Source: Gammaproteobacteria bacterium (GTDB lineage Bacteria; Pseudomonadota; Gammaproteobacteria; Pseudomonadales; Cellvibrionaceae). From it: a DNA stretch of 64,000 bases. Shown piece by piece: positions 26,211-34,125 of the stretch. Numbering within the stretch: the first letter of the stretch is position 1; each line of letters begins with the position of its first letter. The stretch spans positions 74,784-138,783 of the forward strand of contig JAGKWO010000007.1 of assembly GCA_021151835.1 (NCBI GenBank). Reading direction: 5' to 3'. The notes under the pieces are model-generated. The model was not told the DNA's origin. It saw only the letters and a program-made list of their open reading frames with translations, and did no database searches. The position numbers and the translations under genes were made by a program.

Positions 26211-27458
26211 ATGCAGCATTTCACCACCCGCAATGGCGAACTCTACGTTGAAGATACCCCACTGAGCGCCGTTGCCGAACGCTTCGGTACCCCCTGCTAT
26301 GTATACAGCCGCGCGGCGTTTACGCAGCAGTATTTATCCTACGCCCAGGCGTTGGGTTCGCACCCGGGCATGATTTGTTATGCGATCAAAGCCAACTCCA
26401 ACCTGGCGATTTTAAATATGCTCGCCAAACTTGGTGCCGGTTTTGACATCGTTTCCGGTGGTGAATTGGAGCGTGTCTTGCGCGCTGGTGGTAATCCGGC
26501 GCGGATCGTATTTTCCGGTGTAGGTAAAACTGCCGAAGAAATTGCGCGCGCGCTCGACGTGGGTATTTTCTGTTTTAACGTGGAATCGGAAGCGGAGTTG
26601 GAATTGCTCGCACAGGTTGCCGTAGCGAAAGGCACGGTGGCGAATATTTCGCTGCGGGTAAATCCGGATGTGGATGCAAATACCCATCCTTATATTTCTA
26701 CTGGTTTGAAAGAAAATAAATTCGGCATCGCCATTGAACGCGCACCGGCGGTTTATGCGCGTGCTGCCGAATTGCCCGGTCTCGCAATCAAAGGCCTTGA
26801 TTGCCACATCGGTTCGCAATTAACGCAACTCACCCCCTTCCTGGATGCGCTCGACCGCCTGTTAATCCTCGTTGATGAGCTGGCGAGCAAAAATATCCAT
26901 ATTTCCCATCTCGATTTGGGTGGCGGCCTGGGGGTGACCTATCGCAACGAAACACCACCGCCGGTGGCGGAATACATGGCGGCGATCAAAGCCAAATTGG
27001 GTGAGCGCAAACTGGCGCTGATGTTTGAGCCGGGCCGTTCAATTTCTGCCAACTCCGGTGTGTTGCTCACTAAAGTCATGTTTTTGAAACCGACGGAGCA
27101 TAAAAATTTCGCGGTGATTGACGCGGCCATGAATGACAATATTCGTCCATCTTTATACCAGGCATGGCAGGATATCCGCGCGGTTAAACCACGCGATGGC
27201 GAAACGAGGAAATGGGATTTGGTTGGCCCCATTTGCGAAACCGGTGATTTCCTTGGCAAAGACCGCGATCTGGCAATTGCGCCGGGCGATTTGCTCGCGG
27301 TTATGTCGGCAGGTGCGTATGGTTTCAGCATGAGCTCAAACTACAACACCCGTGGCCGCGCGGCTGAAGTGGTGGTGGATGGCGACCAAATGCATTTGGC
27401 GCGCGCGCGCGAAACCTTTGAAGATATGATCCGCGGTGAAGCCCTTTTGCCTGAATAA
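26211..27458 (+). CDS. lysA: Diaminopimelate decarboxylase
   Basis: The 415-residue enzyme makes L-lysine from meso-diaminopimelate with PLP. The catalytic Lys60 lies in ICYAIKANSNLAIL, the glycine-rich phosphate loop in HLDLGGGLGV, and the active-site Cys in GPICETGDFLGKDR. Length and order match bacterial LysA (alanine-racemase-type barrel, then C-terminal beta domain). The ATG was chosen over an in-frame TTG six bases upstream. It is second in the lptM-lysA-dapF operon. Confidence 0.95.
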   Translation: MQHFTTRNGELYVEDTPLSAVAERFGTPCYVYSRAAFTQQYLSYAQALGSHPGMICYAIKANSNLAILNMLAKLGAGFDIVSGGELERVLRAGGNPARIVFSGVGKTAEEIARALDVGIFCFNVESEAELELLAQVAVAKGTVANISLRVNPDVDANTHPYISTGLKENKFGIAIERAPAVYARAAELPGLAIKGLDCHIGSQLTQLTPFLDALDRLLILVDELASKNIHISHLDLGGGLGVTYRNETPPPVAEYMAAIKAKLGERKLALMFEPGRSISANSGVLLTKVMFLKPTEHKNFAVIDAAMNDNIRPSLYQAWQDIRAVKPRDGETRKWDLVGPICETGDFLGKDRDLAIAPGDLLAVMSAGAYGFSMSSNYNTRGRAAEVVVDGDQMHLARARETFEDMIRGEALLPE

Positions 27459-27469
27459 ACAATTGGATA

Positions 27470-27817
27470 ATGAAATTTTCCTACTTATTTTGTGGAGTTG
27501 GCAAAATCAAAAAGTTTTTTTTAATAGCGGCTCTGGTCTTGTTTTCATTTCCTGCACTAGCGGGAGAATACACCGGTAAAGTCAAAGCCATGTATGTAGA
27601 TCAGTATGGGAGGGTTTTACTCAATATTGATGGACCCGGGCAGCCAAATTGTCACCAGGCTTTATGGCAATTTAACTTTAATTTGTCAGGTACAAGTGCG
27701 AAGGAATGGTTCAGTATGTTGCTGGCAACAAGGGCAATGGGCACCAGTATTCGGCTTGGTTATGTAGATAACCCGGCGGGTGAATGTACAGTGGTTTACT
27801 TTTATTTCCTCGATTGA
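27470..27817 (+). CDS. Small exported protein of unknown function
   Basis: The 115-residue product starts 11 bases after lysA and has a signal peptide (KKFFLIAALVLFSFPALAGE). The mature part is about 84 residues: YTGKVKAMYVDQYGRVLLNI, then a Cys in GQPNCHQALWQF and a second Cys in NPAGECTVVYFYF near the C-terminus, so one disulphide is likely. I recognise a pattern seen in small periplasmic proteins of Proteobacteria but cannot name the family. It interrupts the common lysA-dapF junction and its base composition is more A+T-rich than the flanks. Confidence 0.6.
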   Translation: MKFSYLFCGVGKIKKFFLIAALVLFSFPALAGEYTGKVKAMYVDQYGRVLLNIDGPGQPNCHQALWQFNFNLSGTSAKEWFSMLLATRAMGTSIRLGYVDNPAGECTVVYFYFLD

Positions 27818-27891
27818 TGTGCGCGAGATGTGACTGATTAGAGGTTCCCGTATTTCGATAGGCTCCATACGGACCACAGGCGACGGAAATT

Positions 27892-28725
27892 ATGATGCGT
27901 TTACGTTTTAGCAAAATGCACGGTTTGGGTAACGACTTCGTCGTAATCGACGGGGTTAGCCAAAATGTGCGTTTGACACCGGAAAAAATCCGCGCCATTG
28001 CCGATCGCAATTTTGGTGTGGGTTGCGACCAGATTTTATTGGTTGAAACACCCGAGACACCCGATGTGGATTTTCGCTATCGCATTTTTAATTGTGACGG
28101 CAGCGAAGTAGAAAATTGCGGTAATGGTGCGCGCTGTTTTGCGGTCTTTGTGCGCGAGCGCAAGCTTACCGGCAAGAGTGTGATTAAAGTAGAAACTGCA
28201 GGCGGCCTGATCGAGTTGCGGGTGCAACAGGACGAACAGGTCAGTGTGGATATGGGCGTGCCCCGTTTGGAACCAACCCAAATCCCATTCGTTGCTGATG
28301 CACGTGCAATGACTTACCCCATTGATGTTGCCGGAAAAAGTTATGACATCTCCGCCGTTTCCATGGGGAATCCGCACGGCGTATTGGTGGTTGATAACGT
28401 AAAAACTGCGCCAGTGGCGGAAATCGGGCCTATCATTGAAAAACATCCGCGCTTTCCCGCGCGCGTCAACGTCGGTTTTATGCAAATCGTTGCGCGCAAT
28501 GAAATTAATCTGCGCGTTTTTGAACGCGGTGTCGGTGAAACATTAGCGTGTGGTACCGGTGCCTGTGGTGCGGTCGTTGCTGGCCGTTTGCGCGGTTTGC
28601 TGGATGATAAAGTGAAAGTCAATTTACCTGGCGGCAGTTTGCATATTCAATGGGCGGGCGATGGACAATCAGTAATAATGACCGGCCCGGCTGTGACTGT
28701 ATTCCATGGGCAAATAAAAATTTGA
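27892..28725 (+). CDS. dapF: Diaminopimelate epimerase
   Basis: The 277-residue PLP-independent epimerase converts LL- to meso-diaminopimelate. It has both catalytic cysteines, in ENCGNGARCF and in LACGTGACGAVVAG, in two mirrored domains. The start is one of two adjacent ATGs; the second (27895) aligns best with Pseudomonas DapF. It supplies meso-DAP to LysA and to peptidoglycan synthesis, and lies in the same transcription direction. Confidence 0.95.
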   Translation: MMRLRFSKMHGLGNDFVVIDGVSQNVRLTPEKIRAIADRNFGVGCDQILLVETPETPDVDFRYRIFNCDGSEVENCGNGARCFAVFVRERKLTGKSVIKVETAGGLIELRVQQDEQVSVDMGVPRLEPTQIPFVADARAMTYPIDVAGKSYDISAVSMGNPHGVLVVDNVKTAPVAEIGPIIEKHPRFPARVNVGFMQIVARNEINLRVFERGVGETLACGTGACGAVVAGRLRGLLDDKVKVNLPGGSLHIQWAGDGQSVIMTGPAVTVFHGQIKI

Positions 28726-28749
28726 TCGCTCTCCAATAAGCAGACCGTT

Positions 28750-29442
28750 ATGAACGAACACATTGCTACCCTTGCTGATCCGCTGGAACCGGAACAAATC
28801 GAAGCTTACTTGCGTGAGCATCCGGATTTTTTTGAACAGCACTCCGATCTGCTTGCTGAATTGACGTTGCCCCATGAATCGGGTTCGGCCGTTTCATTGG
28901 TAGAGCGGCAGGTTGCAATCCTGCGTGAACGCAATATTGATATGCGCCATCGCCTGAGTAAATTGCTCGATAATGCGCGCGATAACGACAAACTGTTTGA
29001 TAAAAGCAAACGCCTGGTATTGAGCTTGCTGGAAGGCCAGGACATGGGCGATATCCTTGACGCATTGCATTACAGCTTCGATAAGGATTTCAATATCCAT
29101 TTCACCAGCGTCATTCTGTTAGGTAATCCCGATAAAGTTCCCAGTAGCCAGGCGCGTGTGGTTTCACTGTCTGAAGCCCGCGAGTATATCGGCCCGCTGT
29201 TAAAAAACAGTCGCGCGGTTTGTGGCACCCTGGGTGAGAAGGAAATGCAATTTTTGTTTGGCGATCACGCCAGTGAAATTGGTTCAATCGCTACGGTGCC
29301 GTTAGTTCATGGCAGTGCATTCGGGTTGCTCACTATCGGCAATCGCGATCCGCAATATTATCGCTCCAGTATGGGCACTTTGTTTTTGAGTTATATCGCG
29401 GAAGTGTTGAATCGCTTGTTGCCAAAATATTTGCCGCGCTGA
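28750..29442 (+). CDS. DUF484 family protein
   Basis: The 230-residue protein has the DUF484 layout: IEAYLREHPDFFEQHSDLLA near the start, a coiled segment (SLVERQVAILRERNIDMRHR), and a C-terminal GAF-like domain ending in NRDPQYYRSSMGTLFLSYIA. The family is always found between dapF and xerC in many Gammaproteobacteria, as here. Function is unknown. Confidence 0.9.
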   Translation: MNEHIATLADPLEPEQIEAYLREHPDFFEQHSDLLAELTLPHESGSAVSLVERQVAILRERNIDMRHRLSKLLDNARDNDKLFDKSKRLVLSLLEGQDMGDILDALHYSFDKDFNIHFTSVILLGNPDKVPSSQARVVSLSEAREYIGPLLKNSRAVCGTLGEKEMQFLFGDHASEIGSIATVPLVHGSAFGLLTIGNRDPQYYRSSMGTLFLSYIAEVLNRLLPKYLPR

Positions 29443-29454
29443 GTTTAACCCCGC

Positions 29455-29863
29455 TTGTGCGACATCAGGTATGAACTTTATGACAAGGCTGAAACCTGCG
29501 CAGCGCCATCCCACGTCTTCCCTGATATTGCTGTTGAATTTTTCTCACGCGGTGATTCAGCGCCGCCGTTGATTTGTCCCAACGGTTTTCGCATACCCTC
29601 ATCGTCATGGGATAAATTAGCTGGTTTGTTGCCTGCGGGAAATCGCCAGCGCGGGCAGCTTTCCGGGAATTCCGCTGGGTATTATCTCGGGTACAAAAAA
29701 ATAACCGCTAGTGTCAGTGGCGAGTTTTGAATTACATTGCCAGTACCAGCGGCAGTTGTCGCCATGGGCGGAATATCATGCGCTGGCAAACTCGGGGCAT
29801 TTTCCCCAATTATCGGAACCTGAAGCGGTTGCTGCGATCAGCAATAATGGTTGGAAACAATAA
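29455..29863 (+). pseudogene. Remnant of an alpha/beta hydrolase gene
   Basis: The 435-base gap between DUF484 and xerC holds two joined fragments in different frames. The first (29455-29730) has NGFRIPSSSWDKLAGLLPAG, like the oxyanion-loop region of alpha/beta hydrolases, and shortly after it GNSAG, a GxSxG elbow. The second (29711-29863) ends in ANSGHFPQLSEPEAVAAIS, the classic C-terminal catalytic-His segment. Total coding length is about 136 codons against the usual 240-270, so the middle is deleted and there is a frameshift. The reading is based on motifs only. Confidence 0.6.
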
Positions 29864-29877
29864 AAGGTTAATCCGTT

Positions 29878-30813
29878 ATGTCGGCACCATCTGAACCATC
29901 ATTGCCTTTTGCTGCGGAATTGAGTGATTTTTTTGTGTATATGCGCAGTGAAAAACAACTTTCGCTGCATACACAAACAAATTACGCACGCGATCTGGAA
30001 AAATTCCAGAACTACTGTTTGGAAAAAAAAATATCCGAGCTCGATAAGCTGACTCCAAACCACATCCGTACTGCCGTGGCGCAGTTGCATCGCACCGGCC
30101 TGGGTGGAAAAAGTTTGCAGCGCTGGTTGTCGTCACTGCGCAGTTTTTTTCAGTTTTGTATCAAGCGCCGCTGGATGGCTAGCAATGTAGCCGATGGAGT
30201 TGCCGCACCCAAATCGCCCAAAAAATTACCCAAAACCCTGGATGTGGACCAAGCCATCCAATTTGTTGAAATTGCGGGCGACGATTTTATCCAGCAGCGC
30301 GACCGCGCGTTGGTTGAACTGATTTATTCATCCGGATTACGTTTGGCCGAAGTGGTTGCGCTGAATCTGAATGATATTGATTGGGGCGATGCGATGTTGC
30401 GGGTAGTGGCGGGGAAGGGTGATAAGTCACGTGTCCTGCCAATTGGATCTGCTGCGATGAGCGCATTAAAAAACTGGCTACCCGCGCGCAAACTTTTTAC
30501 CACGGATTCCGAACCGGCATTATTTATTACCCAGCGCGGTAGCCGTATTGGGCATCGCGCGGTGCAAATTCGTTTGCAGCAATTAAGTTTGCAGCAGGGC
30601 ATGGATACGCCGGTGCATCCACACATGCTGCGCCATTCCTTTGCGAGCCATATGCTGGAATCCAGCGGTGATTTGCGTTTGGTGCAAGAGATGCTCGGCC
30701 ACGCCAATATTTCTACGACCCAGGTTTATACCCATCTGGATTTCCAGCATCTTGCAAAAGTTTACGACAGTGCGCATCCGCGCGCAGATAGAAAGCCGGA
30801 TAAAAATGATTAG
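29878..30813 (+). CDS. xerC: Tyrosine recombinase XerC
   Basis: This 311-residue recombinase, with XerD, resolves chromosome dimers at dif. The SAM-like core-binding domain spans about 12-100. The catalytic domain has Arg in SSGLRLAEVVALN, Lys in VAGKGDKSRVLP, the HxxR box in HPHMLRHSFASH, His in EMLGHANISTTQVY and the Tyr nucleophile in VYTHLD. Position after dapF-DUF484 is the conserved gamma synteny. Start chosen at MSAPSEPS. Confidence 0.94.
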   Translation: MSAPSEPSLPFAAELSDFFVYMRSEKQLSLHTQTNYARDLEKFQNYCLEKKISELDKLTPNHIRTAVAQLHRTGLGGKSLQRWLSSLRSFFQFCIKRRWMASNVADGVAAPKSPKKLPKTLDVDQAIQFVEIAGDDFIQQRDRALVELIYSSGLRLAEVVALNLNDIDWGDAMLRVVAGKGDKSRVLPIGSAAMSALKNWLPARKLFTTDSEPALFITQRGSRIGHRAVQIRLQQLSLQQGMDTPVHPHMLRHSFASHMLESSGDLRLVQEMLGHANISTTQVYTHLDFQHLAKVYDSAHPRADRKPDKND

Positions 30814-30817
30814 TTGC

Positions 30818-30860
30818 CGAAATAAAAATGGCGACCTTTCGGTCGCCATTTTTATTTCGG
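30818..30860. terminator. Bidirectional intrinsic terminator after xerC
   Basis: A 20-bp nearly perfect palindrome with a TTTC loop: CCGAAATAAAAATGGCGACC pairs with its complement. T/A runs lie inside the stem on both strands, so it can end xerC and the convergent glycine-zipper gene. Confidence 0.85.
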
Positions 30861-30869
30861 ATCCACTCT

Positions 30870-31415
30870 TTAGCGAAGAGTATCATCGGCCGATGAAAGC
30901 ACCAGCTCGCCATTTTGTACCGGAATGCGGTTGCCTGGGTCATGATCCAGCCTTACATTGGATTCCTTGCCTTTCAAGCGATATACCACGTTGTAGCCGG
31001 TGATATCCTCGCGGGTTTCATAAACAGTTTTGCAACGCTTTTCGACGGTGGTGTAAGTGTCGTTATCCTGCATATTCTTTTGCACTTTATCTCCGGCATA
31101 ACCACCGGCAACGGCGCCCGCGACTGTGGCAACTTTTTTGCCATTACCACCACCAACCTGGTGACCAAGAACACCACCCAACACCGCACCAACTGCTTTA
31201 CCCGCGATACGATTTTCATCCTTAACCGGCTTTCTATGTACCACCGTCTCGTCGCGACATTCCTGCTGCGGAATTTTGGTTTGCTTGGTAATCGGGGTTG
31301 TGCGCACGACTTCGGCATAATCCGGCTCTTTCAATAATTGATAGCTACCTATTGCTCCGCCCGCCGTGGCAATGCCTACTCCTAACACTGTGCCAATTAA
31401 CATGGATTTGTTCAT
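30870..31415 (-). CDS. Glycine-zipper 2TM outer-membrane/periplasmic protein
   Basis: This 181-residue protein starts at MNKSMLIGTVLG behind AGGAGAAAATC; an ORF extension upstream is not homologous. After one N-terminal hydrophobic helix comes a Cys (QQECRDE), and then the glycine-zipper pair GKAVGAVLGGVLGHQVGGGN and the following GAVAGGYAGDKVQ, as in the 17-kDa antigen family. The C-terminal part (EKRCKTVYETREDITGYNVV) has a second Cys. Function is not known beyond a likely envelope location. Confidence 0.82.
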   Translation of the reverse strand: MNKSMLIGTVLGVGIATAGGAIGSYQLLKEPDYAEVVRTTPITKQTKIPQQECRDETVVHRKPVKDENRIAGKAVGAVLGGVLGHQVGGGNGKKVATVAGAVAGGYAGDKVQKNMQDNDTYTTVEKRCKTVYETREDITGYNVVYRLKGKESNVRLDHDPGNRIPVQNGELVLSSADDTLR

Positions 31416-31637
31416 GATTTTCTCCTGCGGTTCGCGCTTTACTTTTACGTGAGACCAGTTTAAGCAGGTTTTTTCTGAACGATAACTTAACAAGCGCCAC
31501 GGCGTGTGCAAGGTGAGAAATAGCGTTTAGAGTAAGTGTGAAGTGGTTTGGCTTTATGGAAATTTCCAGCTCGCTTTTGCCAATTATTAAATTATCGAGC
31601 TGGAATAAAAATAGCGCACCAAAATAATTCCCGGGAA

Positions 31638-32279
31638 TTAATCAGCATTAGCCAATTCTGTGAGAATTTGTACGTAAGCTTCCGGTGTTTGTGCACCTTG
31701 TACCAACTGCCGGTTATTAATAATTACACTGGGGACTGCGTTGATGCCAGCGTCAATCCATTGCTGTTGTTTTGTTCGCACTTCTGCAGTGAATTCATCG
31801 CTGGCGAGAATTTTTTCCGCCCGCTTTTTATCCACCGGTAACAAGGTCACGAGATCCAATAACACTCCTGTATCGTTGATGTTGCGTCCTTCCCCCTGAT
31901 AGGCGCGCACCAACGCGCGTTTGAGTTCCAGTTGTTCCACAGCGGAATATTCCTGCCCTACCCAATAGAGCAAACGCTGGCTATTAAAGCTGTTCCAGAT
32001 AAATTCGCGCGGTGCAAACTGAAAACCCAGTTCATTGCCGCGTGCCTTAATAGTGTGGTGCGTCCGGGCAATTTGTTCGGCGCTCATTCCATATTTTTGC
32101 TGCAAGTAGTCCACCAGTTTTATACCGCTAGCAGGCAAATGCGGATTGAGTTCAAACGGTTGGCAATGGACCTCAACGGCGATGTCGGTCTCTATACGGG
32201 CGATTGCTTTATCCAGTGCTGCTAAACCCAAGGCGCACCAGGGGCAATTAACATCGGACACAAAATCGATTCGTAACAT
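31638..32279 (-). CDS. DsbA-family (FrnE-like) oxidoreductase
   Basis: The 213-residue cytoplasmic protein has a thioredoxin fold with the active site CPWC (DFVSDVNCPWCALGLAALD) and the FrnE/2-hydroxychromene-isomerase-like helical insertion. The cis-Pro segment INAVPSVIINNRQLVQGAQT matches the family. No signal peptide is present with the chosen start MLRIDFV. FrnE-like proteins act in disulphide or polyketide-related redox chemistry; the substrate is unknown. It is divergent from the GH53 gene. Confidence 0.85.
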   Translation of the reverse strand: MLRIDFVSDVNCPWCALGLAALDKAIARIETDIAVEVHCQPFELNPHLPASGIKLVDYLQQKYGMSAEQIARTHHTIKARGNELGFQFAPREFIWNSFNSQRLLYWVGQEYSAVEQLELKRALVRAYQGEGRNINDTGVLLDLVTLLPVDKKRAEKILASDEFTAEVRTKQQQWIDAGINAVPSVIINNRQLVQGAQTPEAYVQILTELANAD

Positions 32280-32348
32280 GGCAGTAATTCCGTGAATAGT
32301 AGCGACAAGACGGATTATAGCCATTTAGCCTGCCAAAAAGGCTGCATC

Positions 32349-32377
32349 TTGTTATAAATTATTATTTATAATATAAA
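32349..32377 (+). promoter_or_regulatory. Candidate sigma-70 promoter for the GH53 gene
   Basis: TTGTTA (32349-32354), 17 bases, and TATAAA (32372-32377) in a very A+T-rich stretch 92 bases before the galactanase start. Confidence 0.45.
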
Positions 32378-32468
32378 TTGAGAGCTGGGAGAATGCAGTC
32401 TCCAGAGGATCGCTTGCGGCATTCGGCTACAGGCGAGTGAGTAATCAATAACAATAACGGATACCACT

Positions 32469-33476
32469 ATGAAACCAATAAAACATCTTCTTTCTGCCTG
32501 TATTGGCTCCCTGTTATTCGCGGCGGCAAGCAGCAGTTCTGCAGCGCCGGTCAAAGGGGCGGACATCAGCTGGACCTCTGAAATCGAAGCCAATGGCTAC
32601 AGCTATTACAACCGCAGCGGGGTAAAGAAAGATATCCTCGTGATCATGAAAGAGCAGGGTATGACTGCTGTGCGTTTGCGCGTCTGGGTAAATCCAGCCG
32701 ATGGCTGGTATAGCGGCACCCAGGATGTCGTCGCCAAAGCCAAACGCGTAAAAGCGGCGGGCATGAAATTAATGATCGACTTCCACTATAGCGACAGTTG
32801 GGCTGATCCAGGCAAGCAAACCAAACCGGCGGCGTGGAGCGCTTATACCTTTCAGCAGTTGATGGACGCCGTATGGAACTCCACCCGCTACACCTTGCAA
32901 GCCGTTAAAGATGCGGGTGTGACTGTCGACTGGGTGCAAGTCGGTAATGAAACCAATAACGGCATGTTGTGGAATGATGGTAAAGCATCGACCAGCATGC
33001 AAAATTATGCGTGGTTAACCAATACCGGCTACAACGCGGTGAAGAGTATTTATTCCAGCGCTAAAGTGGTCGTGCATTTGGCTAATTGCTACGACAATGC
33101 CAACTTCCGCTGGATTTTTGATGGCCTGAAAAATAACGGTGCCAGGTTCGATATTATCGGTGCCTCTTCCTATCCTACCAATGCGTCGGGTTATACCTGG
33201 CAAAACGCTAACAGCGCATGCCTCAATAACCTGAACGATATGGTGAGCCGCTATGGTGTACCGGTAATGATTTCGGAAATCGGCGTGCCCTGGGATCATT
33301 CGCAAGCACAAACCATTGTGAAAGATATGGTCACTAAAGTGGGGCAGGTCAATGGTGGTAAAGGTGCGGCGATTTTCTACTGGGAGCCGCAAGCGCGCCC
33401 GGGTTGGAAAGGCTATACACTTGGCGCGATGGATAATAACGGTAGGGCAACTGCGGTGTGGGATGCGTTCAAGTAG
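32469..33476 (+). CDS. Secreted GH53 endo-beta-1,4-galactanase
   Basis: This 335-residue enzyme has a signal peptide (LLFAAASSSSAAP). The mature protein opens with KGADISWTSEIEANGYSYYN, the GH53 hallmark, and has RLRVWVNP, DFHYSDSWADPGKQ, the acid/base Glu161 in VQVGNETNNGMLW and the nucleophile Glu270 in MISEIGVPWD. GH53 enzymes cut beta-1,4-galactan, the pectin side chain (arabinogalactan I). There is no CBM or lipid anchor. It stands alone with its own promoter and terminator, so it is probably regulated independently of the glucan locus. Confidence 0.93.
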   Translation: MKPIKHLLSACIGSLLFAAASSSSAAPVKGADISWTSEIEANGYSYYNRSGVKKDILVIMKEQGMTAVRLRVWVNPADGWYSGTQDVVAKAKRVKAAGMKLMIDFHYSDSWADPGKQTKPAAWSAYTFQQLMDAVWNSTRYTLQAVKDAGVTVDWVQVGNETNNGMLWNDGKASTSMQNYAWLTNTGYNAVKSIYSSAKVVVHLANCYDNANFRWIFDGLKNNGARFDIIGASSYPTNASGYTWQNANSACLNNLNDMVSRYGVPVMISEIGVPWDHSQAQTIVKDMVTKVGQVNGGKGAAIFYWEPQARPGWKGYTLGAMDNNGRATAVWDAFK

Positions 33477-33513
33477 CGCGCACAAAAACGAAAGTTGATA
33501 AAACTATCAGAAC

Positions 33514-33545
33514 AAAGCCGCACAGAGAATGTCTGTGCGGCTTTT
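33514..33545 (+). terminator. Intrinsic terminator after GH53
   Basis: AAAGCCGCACAGA pairs with TCTGTGCGGCTTT around a short loop, with T's following. Confidence 0.85.
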
Positions 33546-33659
33546 GTGTTTTTTCGAGCGTGTGGTTGTGCGCATAGAAGCCCCGCAAAAACAAGTCTGT
33601 TTATTTTTCGATGAAGTCGTTAGCCTGTCTGGAACAGTGAATGATAAAACGGAGTCACA

Positions 33660-33992
33660 ATGAAATACTGGTTATTTTTGGCTGTTGCGATCATTGCTGA
33701 AGTCATCGCAACCTCCGCATTGAAAGCGAGCGATAATTTTTCCAAAACCATTCCGTCAGCAATCGTTATTGTGGGTTATGGATTGGCTTTTTATTTTTTA
33801 TCGCTCACCCTGAAAGCTATTCCTGTGGGCATTGCTTATGCCATTTGGTCCGGTTGCGGGATTGTGTTGATTAGTATTGTCTCCTGGGTGTTGTTCCAGC
33901 AAAAACTGGATTTCCCCGCGCTTGCCGGTATGGGATTAATTATTGCCGGGGTCATCGTCATTAATGTGTTTTCCAAAACGACCGGGCATTAA
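33660..33992 (+). CDS. SMR-family multidrug exporter (EmrE/QacE type)
   Basis: This 110-residue four-helix protein has the essential Glu14 in the first helix (AIIAEVIATSALK), and the segment PVGIAYAIWSGCGIVLISIV carries the conserved Trp of the EmrE family. SMR proteins work as antiparallel dimers and exchange protons for cationic drugs or quaternary amines. The GIVLI/W spacing favours the EmrE/Smr branch over the guanidinium SugE branch. It is a single-gene unit between GH53 and glnE. Confidence 0.88.
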   Translation: MKYWLFLAVAIIAEVIATSALKASDNFSKTIPSAIVIVGYGLAFYFLSLTLKAIPVGIAYAIWSGCGIVLISIVSWVLFQQKLDFPALAGMGLIIAGVIVINVFSKTTGH

Positions 33993-34125
33993 GCACGTGC
34001 AACTGGCTCCGCCACCCTTTTGCTGTTGACCTGAGCAATCATGCGGCGGTATTGCAGGTCTAATTGCTGCTAGTATTCCCATCAATCAACCAACGATTTC
34101 ACGAATCCCGACGAGTTATTTATCT

